Positions 51,901 to 59,478 of a stretch of DNA of 64,000 nucleotides are shown in pieces; position 1 is the stretch's first letter; every line of letters begins with the position of its first letter. The stretch is taken from positions 5,610,001 through 5,674,000 of the forward strand of contig NZ_CP029426.2 of NCBI RefSeq assembly GCF_002266435.3, in the 5' to 3' direction. Below the pieces are notes generated by a model, which saw nothing but the letters and a program-made list of their open reading frames with translations, was not told the DNA's origin and ran no database searches. Source of the DNA: Bradyrhizobium amphicarpaeae. Its GTDB lineage: Bacteria > Pseudomonadota > Alphaproteobacteria > Rhizobiales > Xanthobacteraceae. Made by a program: the position numbers and the translations under genes.

Positions 51901-52142
51901 TGCAGATACATGCCTTCGTTGTGCAGCACCCCGGCATAATTCATGTTGTCGGCGCCCTGCCGGCGCCGCACCAGGGTTTCAAGCTTCTGGGCCGCAGCCA
52001 GCCCCTCGGCCCAGCGGCCGGCCTGGGTGGCCGCGTTCATCTGAGCGACCAGAGAATCGAAATCGTTGCCGCGCTGGGCCAAGGCGGGTCCGGACATCAG
52101 GACCACAAGCAAGAATGCGACAAACAGGCGGGCGCGGTTCAT
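48954..52142 (-). CDS. Secreted TPR-CHAT protein
   Basis: The product has 1062 residues. A Sec signal (FVAFLLVVLMSGPALAQ) is followed by about ten tetratricopeptide-like repeats (roughly 30-520) with the pattern NNLANAFSAQGKHEAAAGLQ. A coiled linker (about 560-660) and a C-terminal CHAT domain (about 740-1060) follow. The caspase-like dyad is intact: His near 918 in DFATHGLVAGE and Cys near 967 in LSACNTAAG. CHAT proteases are caspase relatives (clan CD). With a signal peptide it should act in the periplasm, where the TPRs bind a partner or substrate. No gasdermin-like or type III-E CRISPR partner is nearby. Confidence 0.88.
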   Translation of the reverse strand: MNRARLFVAFLLVVLMSGPALAQRGNDFDSLVAQMNAATQAGRWAEGLAAAQKLETLVRRRQGADNMNYAGVLHNEGMYLHNLGRFPEAVDKLNAALAIKLRNSDVASTLRTSNILVGSLGMLERRAEATAVAERALALGTSAFGANDGSLAGTLSALGGLARDNENFKEAAGYLERALSALQAANAPPLDVASAMDDLGDVYGLLGRFDDGERLLKQGIELLDRSFGKDAETKLNYDKILNDLGNLYLDAGRLAEAEASMRRSLAITRARRGETHPNVAASTGNLATVLEHEARYAEAEKLYQQTLQAYERIYGPNHPTTAIGLNNLANAFSAQGKHEAAAGLQERVLAIYEKSFGADSPDVGRALNNLANSYSDLGRKEQALGLYRRSLAVIERKFGEGSGPTAVAAGSLGQALMDAGQIDEARRLLLRCLEIDERVLGAAHPQLVKDLRAVALLDLKTGNMAEARGRLDRALAIAQDRLGPRHRDSIATMINLADADRREGKWPDALARLRLAAAALNAEKNTQFVRFPEIDPWLIDAIWRVSDGKLDNAAKDEAFGAAQRAHETSAGAALSQMAARFGAGNDAIAGLVRRQQDLKANLETLEKRVTSELGQADGKRNDALIASLRAQTAQTRKSLEDVSAQLDRSFPAYAELSNPRPLSIAQTQGLLKPDEALVAFILRGDKSYALAVTREASALRQIALGSREIVDRVAHLRLGLGNPEAAQSSFDLDASFELYNALFGPISADISGKLKLLVVPAGALTSLPFHVLVTKKPDTASADRFRQAAWLLNERAITVLPSVPSLRALRSFARDSRAQKPFIGFGDPVLRRSPSDKRAGRNVQPYPSYYDGTSVDIERLRTGLPPLPETAGELQAVALALGASPQDDVKLGSAATVTSVSTLPLDQYRVVDFATHGLVAGEVSGLSEPALVLTLPDKPTSDDDGLLTASRIAKLKLDADWAVLSACNTAAGDKPGAEGLSGLARAFFYAGARALLVSHWPVDSDAAVRLTTGAFSELAAHPGIGRAEALRRSMKALIADRSSSRNADPAVWAPFVLVGEGG

Positions 52143-52291
52143 GCGAAAATCCCGTCACGCGCGTCAAATGGCAATCCGCGGAGGATACGGGCAGGCATCG
52201 CACCTGTCGACAGCAGGGAATTGCGCAGTCTTGGGCGTGAACCGGGCCACGACAGCCTGTAGATTTGGCTCGGCACGCAAAATACGTTTAG

Positions 52292-53320
52292 ATGCCGTGC
52301 TTTTCACTGCCTCTTCGGACTGTGATGACATCACGTGCAACGATAATTCTGACCGCGCTCTCGGTCCTGATTGCGGGAGAGGCTATGGGATCCGACGTGG
52401 CTTTCGACCTCGAGGCGCATCGCGGCGGGCGAGCGCTACTGCCGGAAAACAGCCTGCCGGCCTTTGCCAACGCGCTGACGATGGGCGTGGACACCCTGGA
52501 GCTCGACGTCGGCGTCACCGCCGACGGCGAGGTGATTGTGTCGCACGAGCGCGGTCTCAATCCTGATCTCGCGCGGGATGCGCGTGGCGCCTATGTGCCG
52601 CCGCCCGGGCCTCCTTTCGTGACGCTCAAGCTGGCCGACGTCAGAAGCTATGACGTCGGCCAGATCCGACCGGACAGTTCTTATGCGAAGCAATTCCCCG
52701 ATCAGCGCGCAATACCGGGGACACGCATTCCCACGCTGAAGGAATTGTTTGCGCTGGTGCGCAAATCCGGCAACATGCGCGTGCGTTTCAACATCGAGAC
52801 CAAGATCGATCCGAACCATCCCGACGAGACGCTCGATCCGCAAACCTTCGTCGCAAAGCTGCTGGAGTTGATCGAGGCCGAGGGATTCTCCGATCGCGTC
52901 ATGGTCCAGTCGTTCGACTGGCGAACCCTGCTTCTGGTCCAGCAGCAGGCGCCCAAAATCCCGACGGTGTACTTGACGCTGCAGCGAGGCTCGGGCCAGA
53001 CAGTCGCGCTGGACAAGGCGACCAACTGGACGGCGGGCTTCAGCCCGGCTGATCACGGCGGCTCGCTGCCGCGGACGATCAAGACGGCGGGCGGTGCGAT
53101 CTGGTCGCCCTATTTCGGCGATGTGACCGCCGCACTCATCGCCGAAGCCCACCAGTTCGGCTTGCGCGTCGTGGTGTGGACGGTCAACAAACGCGAAGAC
53201 ATGGCGCGGATGATCGAGCTCGGTGTCGACGGCATCATTTCCGACCGGCCCGACCTGCTGCGCGAGGTTGCCGGCGGGAAGGGCATTACGCTGCCGGCGG
53301 GCACGCCGGTCGCACCGTAA
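52292..53320 (+). CDS. Glycerophosphodiester phosphodiesterase-family protein, secreted
   Basis: The product has 342 residues from ATG 52292; an ATG at 52325 starts directly at a standard signal (TSRATIILTALSVLIAG). The GDPD TIM barrel is clear: FDLEAHRGGRALLPENSLPAF (catalytic His and metal ligands), DTLELDVGVTADGEVIVSHE and, near the end, VVWTVNKREDMARMIELGVDGIISDRP. It hydrolyses glycerophosphodiesters to glycerol-3-phosphate and an alcohol, probably in the periplasm. It stands between the divergent CHAT gene and a repeat element. Confidence 0.9.
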   Translation: MPCFSLPLRTVMTSRATIILTALSVLIAGEAMGSDVAFDLEAHRGGRALLPENSLPAFANALTMGVDTLELDVGVTADGEVIVSHERGLNPDLARDARGAYVPPPGPPFVTLKLADVRSYDVGQIRPDSSYAKQFPDQRAIPGTRIPTLKELFALVRKSGNMRVRFNIETKIDPNHPDETLDPQTFVAKLLELIEAEGFSDRVMVQSFDWRTLLLVQQQAPKIPTVYLTLQRGSGQTVALDKATNWTAGFSPADHGGSLPRTIKTAGGAIWSPYFGDVTAALIAEAHQFGLRVVVWTVNKREDMARMIELGVDGIISDRPDLLREVAGGKGITLPAGTPVAP

Positions 53321-53330
53321 CTCCAGTCTC

Positions 53331-53451
53331 GTGTCCCGGACGCGGTGCAGCGTGCAACGCTGCTCCGCAGAGCCGGGACCCAGAACGGCGCGCCATGGGC
53401 CCCGGCTCTGCAGCGCACCGCTGAAGAAGCGCTGCGCCGCGTCCGGGGCAC
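53331..53451. repeat. Palindromic repeat, GTCCCGGACGCGG family
   Basis: The arm GTGTCCCGGACGCGGTGCAGC (from 53331) pairs with GCTGCGCCGCGTCCGGGGCAC ending at 53451, with two mismatches. Inner segments GAGCCGGGACCC and GGGCCCCGGCTC also pair. It lies between the convergent GDPD and MFS/spermidine synthase genes. This is a third repeat design in the window. Confidence 0.82.
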
Positions 53452-53472
53452 GGAGACGGTTGTCGTGCCACC

Positions 53473-55752
53473 CTACTCCCCGTTCTTCAAGCGCCGGTAC
53501 AAAGCGCCCAGGATGTTGGAATAGTCGTCGGTCCAGACCCGCACCCTGTCGTCGGCTTCGGTCTGCTCCCAGACCTTGGAGGACGCGAGCCTGCCGACAT
53601 CGGCCTCCTCGCGCGCGGAGATGACGACGTCGGTCGAGAAGATATAGTCGCCATCGCGCCCGGAATCCTCGTTGAAAACCCAGCTCTTGAGATCGTTGGC
53701 GTCGGCAATGCCGACCACCACGGTCTCGAGATCGAGATGCCGGTTGGAGACGTGCATCACCACCGCCCCGTGCGGGGCGAGCTTGTCCTTGTAGATCTTC
53801 ATCGCCTCTTCGGTGGCGAGATGAATCGGGATCGCATCCGACGAATAGGCGTCGACGATGATGAGGTCGTAGGCGCCGTCGGGCTCCTTTGCGAAGGTGA
53901 GACGCGCGTCGCCGATCACCGGCTTCATCTCCGGCAGGCAGCTCGAGATGTAGCGGAAATTCTTCGGATCACGCGCGGCATCCACCATCGACTGGTCGAT
54001 CTCGAAGAATTTCCAGTCCTCGCCGGGTTCGGCGGCGCAGGCGAGCGTGCCCGATCCGACGCCGATCGCGGCGACCTTGAGGGCTGCGCCCTTGCGCTCG
54101 CGGACCGCGCTGACGGCCTGACCGATGCCGCCGTCCTTGTGATAATAGGTGATCGGCTCGGGCCGGCCGGTCACCGGCGTGCCGTCATTGTTGCGGAAGC
54201 GTTCGGCACCGTGGATGGTGGTGCCGTGCATCAGCACGTGGAAATAGCCGCCGGGCGTCACCACGATCTTGTGCACGCCGAAGAAGCTGCGCACCGTCGT
54301 CACCCGGCCTTCGTCCGCGGGGTAGACGCGGATCAACGCCAGCGCGAGCGCGACGGTGGCGAAGATCTTCCAGCGGCCGGCATTGAGCGTCAGTGCCAGC
54401 AGCGCGGCGAGCACGCCGACGGAGCCGGCGACCCAGACGCGGTGATCCTCCAGCCAGGCCGAGGGGCTGCCTGGGATATAGGACGGCGCCACCAGCGCGA
54501 CCGCGAGCGCGGCGAGCCCCAGCCAGTACCATTTGACGACACCTGCGAGACGCTCGTTCGTTGACGGCCGGCACAGCGCGGCAAACGCGATCAGGATCGG
54601 GTATTCGGCGATCCACGAGAAGGTGAAGGGCGCAACGAGACCAGCAAAGAGACCGCCGACCATGCCGCCGAACGACAGCGCGACGTAGAAACCGGTGAGA
54701 TATCTGGCGGCCGGCCGGGTCCGCGCCAATTCGCCGTGACAGGCCATGGCGATGATGAAGAAGCATAATTGGTGGCCGCCGAGCGTCAGCAGCAAGTTCT
54801 GCTCGCCGCCGAACGCGAGCAGGACGATGACGCCCGCGATCGCGACCGGCTGCAGCATCAGCATCCATTTGTGCGGCAGCAGCGGCCGTGACTGGAACAC
54901 CACGACCCAGGTGAGCAGATACAGCGACAGCGGCAGCACCCAGAGCAACGGCGCCGCGGCGACGTCGGTCGAGATGTGCGCGGTGACCGCGATGAGAAGA
55001 CCCGAGGGCACCGCGGCGAGAAAGATCCAGCGCAGCCGCGTCACGATATCGGGCGCGGGCGCATCGGCGTCCTCGGTCCGCGCGTCGACCATTGCCAGCT
55101 TCGGCGAGCGCAACAACAGCACGCCGCAGGCGGCGATCAGCAGGATCAACAGGCCATAGCCCCCGGTCCAGAGCCGGTTCTGCGCATGCAGCGTGAACAT
55201 CGGCTCGAGCAGGAACGGGTAGGACAGCAGCGCGAGGAAGCTGCCGATGTTGGAGGAGGCATAGAGGAAATAGGGGTCGTGTCCGGCGGGATGGCCGGTG
55301 CGAACGAACCAGGCCTGCAGCAGCGGATTGTTGGCGGCGAGCGCAAAGAACGGCAGGCCGATCGAGACCACGAACAGACCGAGCAGCCAGAACGCATAGC
55401 CCGACGCGGGCGGCTCGCCATAGGCCGAGGCGATGCCGAGCGGCAGCGTGACGAAGGCCAGCACCAATAGCACCAGATGCACCGCGACCGGAACGATCCG
55501 GTTCTTCGCCTGCATCAACAGATGGGCATAGGCGTAGCCTGCCAGCAATAGCGACTGGAAGAACACCATCGCCACCGACCACACCGCCGGCGAGCCGCCG
55601 AGCCGCGGCAGTACCATCTTCGTGAACAGCGGCTGCACCGAGAACAGCAGCAGCGCGCTGACGAAGATCGCAGCGGTGTAGACCGTCAGGAGCAGCCGGT
55701 TGCGTGACGAGGACGGCTGCTCCGTGGCGGCAGGTTGCGCGATCGAATCCAT
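53473..55752 (-). CDS. Fused MFS / spermidine synthase-like protein
   Basis: The product has 759 residues. The first 480 or so form about 12-13 membrane helices of the spermine/spermidine synthase-fused transporter type (FSVQPLFTKMVLPRLGGSPAVW is a hallmark). The rest is a cytosolic SpeE-like Rossmann methyltransferase-type domain: VAAIGVGSGTLACAAEPGEDW, FFEIDQSMVDAA, GDARLTF and YDLIIVDAYSSDAIPIHL. The classic aminopropyltransferase acid in GGGDGG is replaced by GVGSGT, so polyamine synthesis is doubtful. Natural substrate unknown. Confidence 0.88.
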   Translation of the reverse strand: MDSIAQPAATEQPSSSRNRLLLTVYTAAIFVSALLLFSVQPLFTKMVLPRLGGSPAVWSVAMVFFQSLLLAGYAYAHLLMQAKNRIVPVAVHLVLLVLAFVTLPLGIASAYGEPPASGYAFWLLGLFVVSIGLPFFALAANNPLLQAWFVRTGHPAGHDPYFLYASSNIGSFLALLSYPFLLEPMFTLHAQNRLWTGGYGLLILLIAACGVLLLRSPKLAMVDARTEDADAPAPDIVTRLRWIFLAAVPSGLLIAVTAHISTDVAAAPLLWVLPLSLYLLTWVVVFQSRPLLPHKWMLMLQPVAIAGVIVLLAFGGEQNLLLTLGGHQLCFFIIAMACHGELARTRPAARYLTGFYVALSFGGMVGGLFAGLVAPFTFSWIAEYPILIAFAALCRPSTNERLAGVVKWYWLGLAALAVALVAPSYIPGSPSAWLEDHRVWVAGSVGVLAALLALTLNAGRWKIFATVALALALIRVYPADEGRVTTVRSFFGVHKIVVTPGGYFHVLMHGTTIHGAERFRNNDGTPVTGRPEPITYYHKDGGIGQAVSAVRERKGAALKVAAIGVGSGTLACAAEPGEDWKFFEIDQSMVDAARDPKNFRYISSCLPEMKPVIGDARLTFAKEPDGAYDLIIVDAYSSDAIPIHLATEEAMKIYKDKLAPHGAVVMHVSNRHLDLETVVVGIADANDLKSWVFNEDSGRDGDYIFSTDVVISAREEADVGRLASSKVWEQTEADDRVRVWTDDYSNILGALYRRLKNGE

Positions 55753-55926
55753 GGAAGCTCCGGCTCAAACCCGGCGGGCGCCGGACGCGCGCAATGGAGC
55801 ACAAGGCGCCTGAACGGGCAATAAAGGGTGTCGTGATGTTGCAGCGAGGAACGCTTGATATACAGATGTCATTGCGGGGCTGGTCGTCGGACCATCCCAC
55901 CATGACCGTGGAACATTGAACTCATC

Positions 55927-57537
55927 ATGACCGAAACCGACGTCGTCATCATCGGCGCTGGCCATAACGGCCTCACTTGCGCGGCCTACCTCGCGGGTGC
56001 AGGCCTGCGCGTGCGCGTGGTCGAGCGCCGCCACGTGGTCGGCGGAGCAGCCGTGACGGAGGAGTTTCACCCCGGTTTCCGCAATTCGGTCGCGGCCTAT
56101 ACCGTGAGCCTGCTCAATCCGCAGGTGGTCTGTGACCTCGGTCTCGCCGAACAGGGCCTGCGGATCGTCGAACGGCGCGCCCAGAATTTTCTGCCCGCGC
56201 CCGACGGCAGCTATCTCCTCACCGGCGAGGGACGGACGAAGGCATCCGTCGCGCGGCTGAGCCCGCATGACGCAGGCGCGCTCGACGGGTTTTCACGCGA
56301 ACTGGAAGACATCGCCGACGTGCTCAGGCAATTCGTGCTGCGCGCGCCGCCGAACCTCGTCGACGGCTTTGGTGCAGCGGCGTTGCGCGAAGGCGTCAAC
56401 GCCTGGAAGAGTGCCAACATCCTGCGCGGCCTGACGCTGGAACAGAGCCGCAGCCTGCTCGATCTCTTCACCCGCTCGGCCGGCGAGATGCTGGACGAAC
56501 GCTTCGAGCATGATCTGGTCAAGGCGCTGTTCGGCTTCGACGCCATCGTCGGCAATTACGCCAGCCCCTACGCCGCAGGCTCGGCCTATGTGATGCTGCA
56601 TCACGCCTTCGGCGAGGTGAACGGCAAGAAGGGCGTCTGGGGCCACGCCATCGGCGGCATGGGCGCGATCACGCAGGCCATGGCGCGCGCCGCGCGCGAG
56701 CGAGGCGTTGCGATCGACACCGATGCGGGCGTCCGCGAAGTCATCGTCGAGCGCGACCGCGCCGTCGGAATCGTGCTGGAGAATGGCGAGACCATCCGCG
56801 CGAAATATGTCGCGGCCAACGTCAATCCGAAGCTGCTCTATACGCGGCTGGTCGCGGCCGACGCTCTGCCTGCGGACTTCCTCGCCCGCATCCGGCACTG
56901 GAAGAACGGCTCCGGCACCTTCCGCATGAACGTGGCGCTGGACCGCCTGCCCTCCTTCACGGCGCTACCGGGCGAAGGCGATCATCTCTCCTCCGGCATC
57001 ATCCTGGCGCCGAGCCTTCCCTACATGGACCGCGCCTGGCTCGATGCGCGGGCGCAGGGCTGGAGCCGGGAGCCGGTCGTCGAGATGCTGATCCCCTCGA
57101 CGCTCGACGACACGCTGGCCCCGGCTGGAAAGCACGTCGCCAGCCTGTTCTGCCAGCACGTCGCGCCGGAGCTTCCCGACGGACGATCGTGGGACGACCA
57201 TCGCGAAGACGTCGCCGATCTCATGATCGCGACGGTGGACAAGTACGCGCCGGGTTTTGCGGCAAGCGTGCTGGGCCGCCAGATCCTGTCCCCGCTCGAC
57301 CTCGAACGGCAGTTCGGGCTGCTGGGAGGCGACATCTTCCATGGCGCGCTGACCTTGAACCAGCTGTTCTCGGCACGGCCAATGCTGGGCCATGCCGATT
57401 ATCGCGGACCGCTCAAGGGCCTCTACCATTGCGGCTCGGGCGCCCATCCCGGCGGCGGCGTCACCGGCGCTCCCGGCCATAACGCCGCGCAGGCGATCTT
57501 GAGGGATCACCGCTCGCTGTTCGGAAGCCGTGGATAG
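55927..57537 (+). CDS. CrtI-like NAD(P)/FAD-dependent oxidoreductase
   Basis: The product has 536 residues. The N-terminal dinucleotide loop VVIIGAGHNGLTCAAYLAGAG and FAD-contacting RVRVVERRHVVGGAAVTEEFHPGFRN are strong. The middle and end resemble phytoene-desaturase-like/PYROXD2-type proteins (GSAYVMLHHAFGEVNGKKGVWGHAIGGMGAI, and the FAD-closing LYHCGSGAHPGGGVTGAPGHNAAQAI). The carotenoid link is only by family; no crt genes are nearby. The stop lies inside a run of short TGTGGA-type repeats. Confidence 0.87.
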   Translation: MTETDVVIIGAGHNGLTCAAYLAGAGLRVRVVERRHVVGGAAVTEEFHPGFRNSVAAYTVSLLNPQVVCDLGLAEQGLRIVERRAQNFLPAPDGSYLLTGEGRTKASVARLSPHDAGALDGFSRELEDIADVLRQFVLRAPPNLVDGFGAAALREGVNAWKSANILRGLTLEQSRSLLDLFTRSAGEMLDERFEHDLVKALFGFDAIVGNYASPYAAGSAYVMLHHAFGEVNGKKGVWGHAIGGMGAITQAMARAARERGVAIDTDAGVREVIVERDRAVGIVLENGETIRAKYVAANVNPKLLYTRLVAADALPADFLARIRHWKNGSGTFRMNVALDRLPSFTALPGEGDHLSSGIILAPSLPYMDRAWLDARAQGWSREPVVEMLIPSTLDDTLAPAGKHVASLFCQHVAPELPDGRSWDDHREDVADLMIATVDKYAPGFAASVLGRQILSPLDLERQFGLLGGDIFHGALTLNQLFSARPMLGHADYRGPLKGLYHCGSGAHPGGGVTGAPGHNAAQAILRDHRSLFGSRG

Positions 57538-57587
57538 GTCTGTGGATGGGCTGTGGACAGGTCTGTTGGCAGGTCGTTGGTCAGACC
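57529..57587. repeat. Degenerate 11-12-bp tandem repeat with TGTGGA cores
   Basis: Successive units read CGTGGATAGGTC, TGTGGATGGGC, TGTGGACAGGTC, TGTTGGCAGGTC and GTTGGTCAGAC. The first unit overlaps the oxidoreductase stop codon. The TGTGGA cores recall DnaA-box halves (TGTGGATAA), but none is a full match. Confidence 0.5.
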
Positions 57588-57738
57588 GAGGATACATGGG
57601 CCAGAAGGTCGGGACCGAACTTGGGGAAAGTCGGTGGAAAATCGGCAGGACAATCGCGGGAAAAGCGAGGGGATGGCGTGCTGGCGCGCAGTGGACAATT
57701 TGTGAAATCGACCGAGAACGGTCGCCCTAAAACGACCT

Positions 57739-57768
57739 CGCCCGCCAGGGGAAAACCCCTCGCGGGCG
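57739..57768 (-). terminator. Terminator hairpin after Flp pilin gene
   Basis: CGCCCGC-C-AGGGG and CCCCT-C-GCGGGCG form a 12-bp stem with one mismatch around an AAAA loop. It lies 57 bp beyond the pilin stop, and on the minus strand TTTT follows 7 bases later. It could also stop transcription from the oxidoreductase gene. Confidence 0.7.
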
Positions 57769-57824
57769 GCGATTAGGAATAGCCTTTGAAGAAAACAGCC
57801 CCCGCTGGGAAATGGAGGCGGAAA

Positions 57825-57989
57825 TTACTTCAAGGAGGTGCTAATCGACGTGAACTTGTCGTTGAGGGTGACGCCCAGGCTGTTCACCACTGTGATGATC
57901 GCCAGAGCGATACCTGCGGCAATCAGGCCGTACTCGATCGCGGTTGCACCGGACTCGTCCGACCAGAACTTTTGAACCATGCGCTTCAA
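57825..57989 (-). CDS. Flp/Fap-type pilin (type IVb)
   Basis: The TTG at 57989 has GGAGG 6 bp upstream, giving 54 residues starting MKRMVQKFWSDESGATAIEYGLIAAG; an ATG at 57980 would be 51 residues without a good site. SGATAIEYGLIAAGIALAII is the hallmark of Flp pilins: cleavage by a CpaA-type prepilin peptidase before the hydrophobic helix, with the Glu-Tyr pair. The assembly genes (cpa/tad) are not in the window, so this is an isolated pilin gene, as is common in Bradyrhizobium. Its function would depend on a Tad system elsewhere. Confidence 0.92.
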   Translation of the reverse strand: MKRMVQKFWSDESGATAIEYGLIAAGIALAIITVVNSLGVTLNDKFTSISTSLK

Positions 57990-58143
57990 GACTCGCCTCC
58001 GTTACAATTCCAAGCTGTGTTGGTTGGTTTCAACATCTGAGAATGTACGAGGTGCAACCTACAGCCCGGTTAATCCGGGAACCGCAACTTATGCGGAAAA
58101 TTGCCGACGAAAGTTCCAAAAATTGAACTCAACGGAACCCTGA

Positions 58144-59031
58144 ATGCAGCCTTCTCCCACCCATCGCGCCAGCTTTTCAATCGGCAGCGAGGCCGACGCC
58201 AGGCGCGTCGTCGACGTGCTCACCGAGGTGTTTTTCGACGGCGATGCGGCGGTTGCCGCCTTCGAGCGGCCCGACGGTCCATGGGACGTCACGCTCCATT
58301 TCGCCGAGGCGCCCGATCAGGCCTGGCTGCGCGAACTCATTGTAACTTCGGCAGGAAATCACGTCGCCGCAGGGCTCAGTTTCGACACCGTTGAGGCCAA
58401 GGACTGGGTCAAGGCCAGCCTGGAAGATCTGGTCCCGGTCCCGGCCGGGCGCTTCGTTGTGCACGGCAGCCATGACCGCGATCGTGTGGCGCCGAACAAG
58501 CTCGCGATCGAGATCGAGGCGGCGCTCGCCTTCGGCACCGGGCACCACGGAACCACGCGTGGCTGTTTACTGCTGCTTGACCATGTCCTGAAGAGTTCCC
58601 GGCCGCGGAACCTGCTCGACCTCGGGACCGGAACCGGTGTTCTCGGCATCGCGGCGGCGAAAGCGTTGCATCGCGCGGTGCTCGCCTCCGACATCGACCC
58701 GCCGTCTGTGCGGGTGGCGGCCGAGAACGCGGTGCTGAACGAGGTTGGAAACCAGGTCCGGGTGATCCGCGCCATCGGCTTCGCCGCGCCGGATTTCGGA
58801 AAGGCCGGCCCGTTCGACCTGGTGCTGGCCAACATCCTCGCCAACCCGCTCAGGCAGCTGGCGGGCCCGATGGCGCGGCACCTCGCGCCCGGCGCACGCG
58901 TCATCCTCTCCGGCCTGCTGACGCACCAGGCCCCCGCCGTGATCGCGGCCTATCGCGCCCGCGGCCTCGTGCCGGTGAAGCATCTGCGGATCGAGGGGTG
59001 GAGCAGCCTGTTGCTGCGGAAGATGGATTGA
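58144..59031 (+). CDS. prmA: Ribosomal protein L11 methyltransferase
   Basis: The product has 295 residues. The N-terminal substrate-recognition domain is followed by a SAM-binding core with NLLDLGTGTGVLGIAAAKAL (motif I), LASDIDPPSVRVAAENAVLN, and the post-motif FDLVLANILANPL in place of the usual NILA-x-PL; FGTGHHGTTRGCL is the PrmA linker signature. It trimethylates ribosomal protein L11 in the cytoplasm. No obvious operon partner; the following gene is on the other strand. Confidence 0.94.
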   Translation: MQPSPTHRASFSIGSEADARRVVDVLTEVFFDGDAAVAAFERPDGPWDVTLHFAEAPDQAWLRELIVTSAGNHVAAGLSFDTVEAKDWVKASLEDLVPVPAGRFVVHGSHDRDRVAPNKLAIEIEAALAFGTGHHGTTRGCLLLLDHVLKSSRPRNLLDLGTGTGVLGIAAAKALHRAVLASDIDPPSVRVAAENAVLNEVGNQVRVIRAIGFAAPDFGKAGPFDLVLANILANPLRQLAGPMARHLAPGARVILSGLLTHQAPAVIAAYRARGLVPVKHLRIEGWSSLLLRKMD

Positions 59032-59058
59032 GCGAGGCGTCGTGGGGCGGTCAGCCCT

Positions 59059-59081
59059 GCGATTGCGCAAAGCGCAATCGC
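59059..59081. terminator. Hairpin between prmA and convergent small gene
   Basis: GCGATTGCGC and GCGCAATCGC form a perfect 10-bp stem with an AAA loop, 27 bp after the prmA stop and 30 bp from the convergent small gene's stop. No T run is present. Confidence 0.6.
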
Positions 59082-59111
59082 TCGGCGTGACCCACCTTAC
59101 AAAATATCGCC

Positions 59112-59291
59112 CTACTCCGCCGGCTTCTCGTCGCGACGCATCGCGTGCTCGGTCCGCAAGGCGCGCCTCGCGCGGCGCTCTGCAATACGGTCGATCATCT
59201 GGCTGATGACGCCGCGCGGCTTTTCCGGTGCCGCCGCGGTCGGGGCGCGGCGCGCCGGGGGCGTAATCTTCTCAAACGTGAACGCTGGCAT
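59112..59291 (-). CDS. Small basic protein, 59 aa
   Basis: ATG at 59291 stands 7 bp after GAGAGGA, a strong site; the stop is at 59114-59112. The product is basic and hydrophilic: MPAFTFEKITPPARRAPTAA, then KPRGVISQMIDRIAERRARR and an acidic end DEKPAE. It is probably a helical peptide with a disordered start. No family is recognised by me. The good start context between two well-defined genes supports it as a real gene. It is divergent from the aminopeptidase P gene. Confidence 0.62.
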   Translation of the reverse strand: MPAFTFEKITPPARRAPTAAAPEKPRGVISQMIDRIAERRARRALRTEHAMRRDEKPAE

Positions 59292-59478
59292 CGTGTGTCC
59301 TCTCGCCGTTGAGATGAACCACCTGCTCGAATTTCCCTGTTATCCGGACGAAGCGCAACTGCTGCATCCTTTACTCCACTCAATTCGAATGGAACCATTC
59401 AAGCACAGTCCATGCCAGATGCGACGCGAAATGCGTCCAGATTGCGGACTCGTCCCCATAATCCTAAAGTGACCCACC

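Noticed and set aside
48954..52142. TPR-CHAT protein considered as part of a CRISPR or gasdermin defence system
   Set aside because: It has a signal peptide and no gasdermin, Csx or cas gene is near it.
54185..55903. 572-codon minus-strand open frame overlapping the MFS/spermidine synthase gene
   Set aside because: Frame-shifted copy of the same strand; the other frame has the membrane helices and Rossmann motifs.
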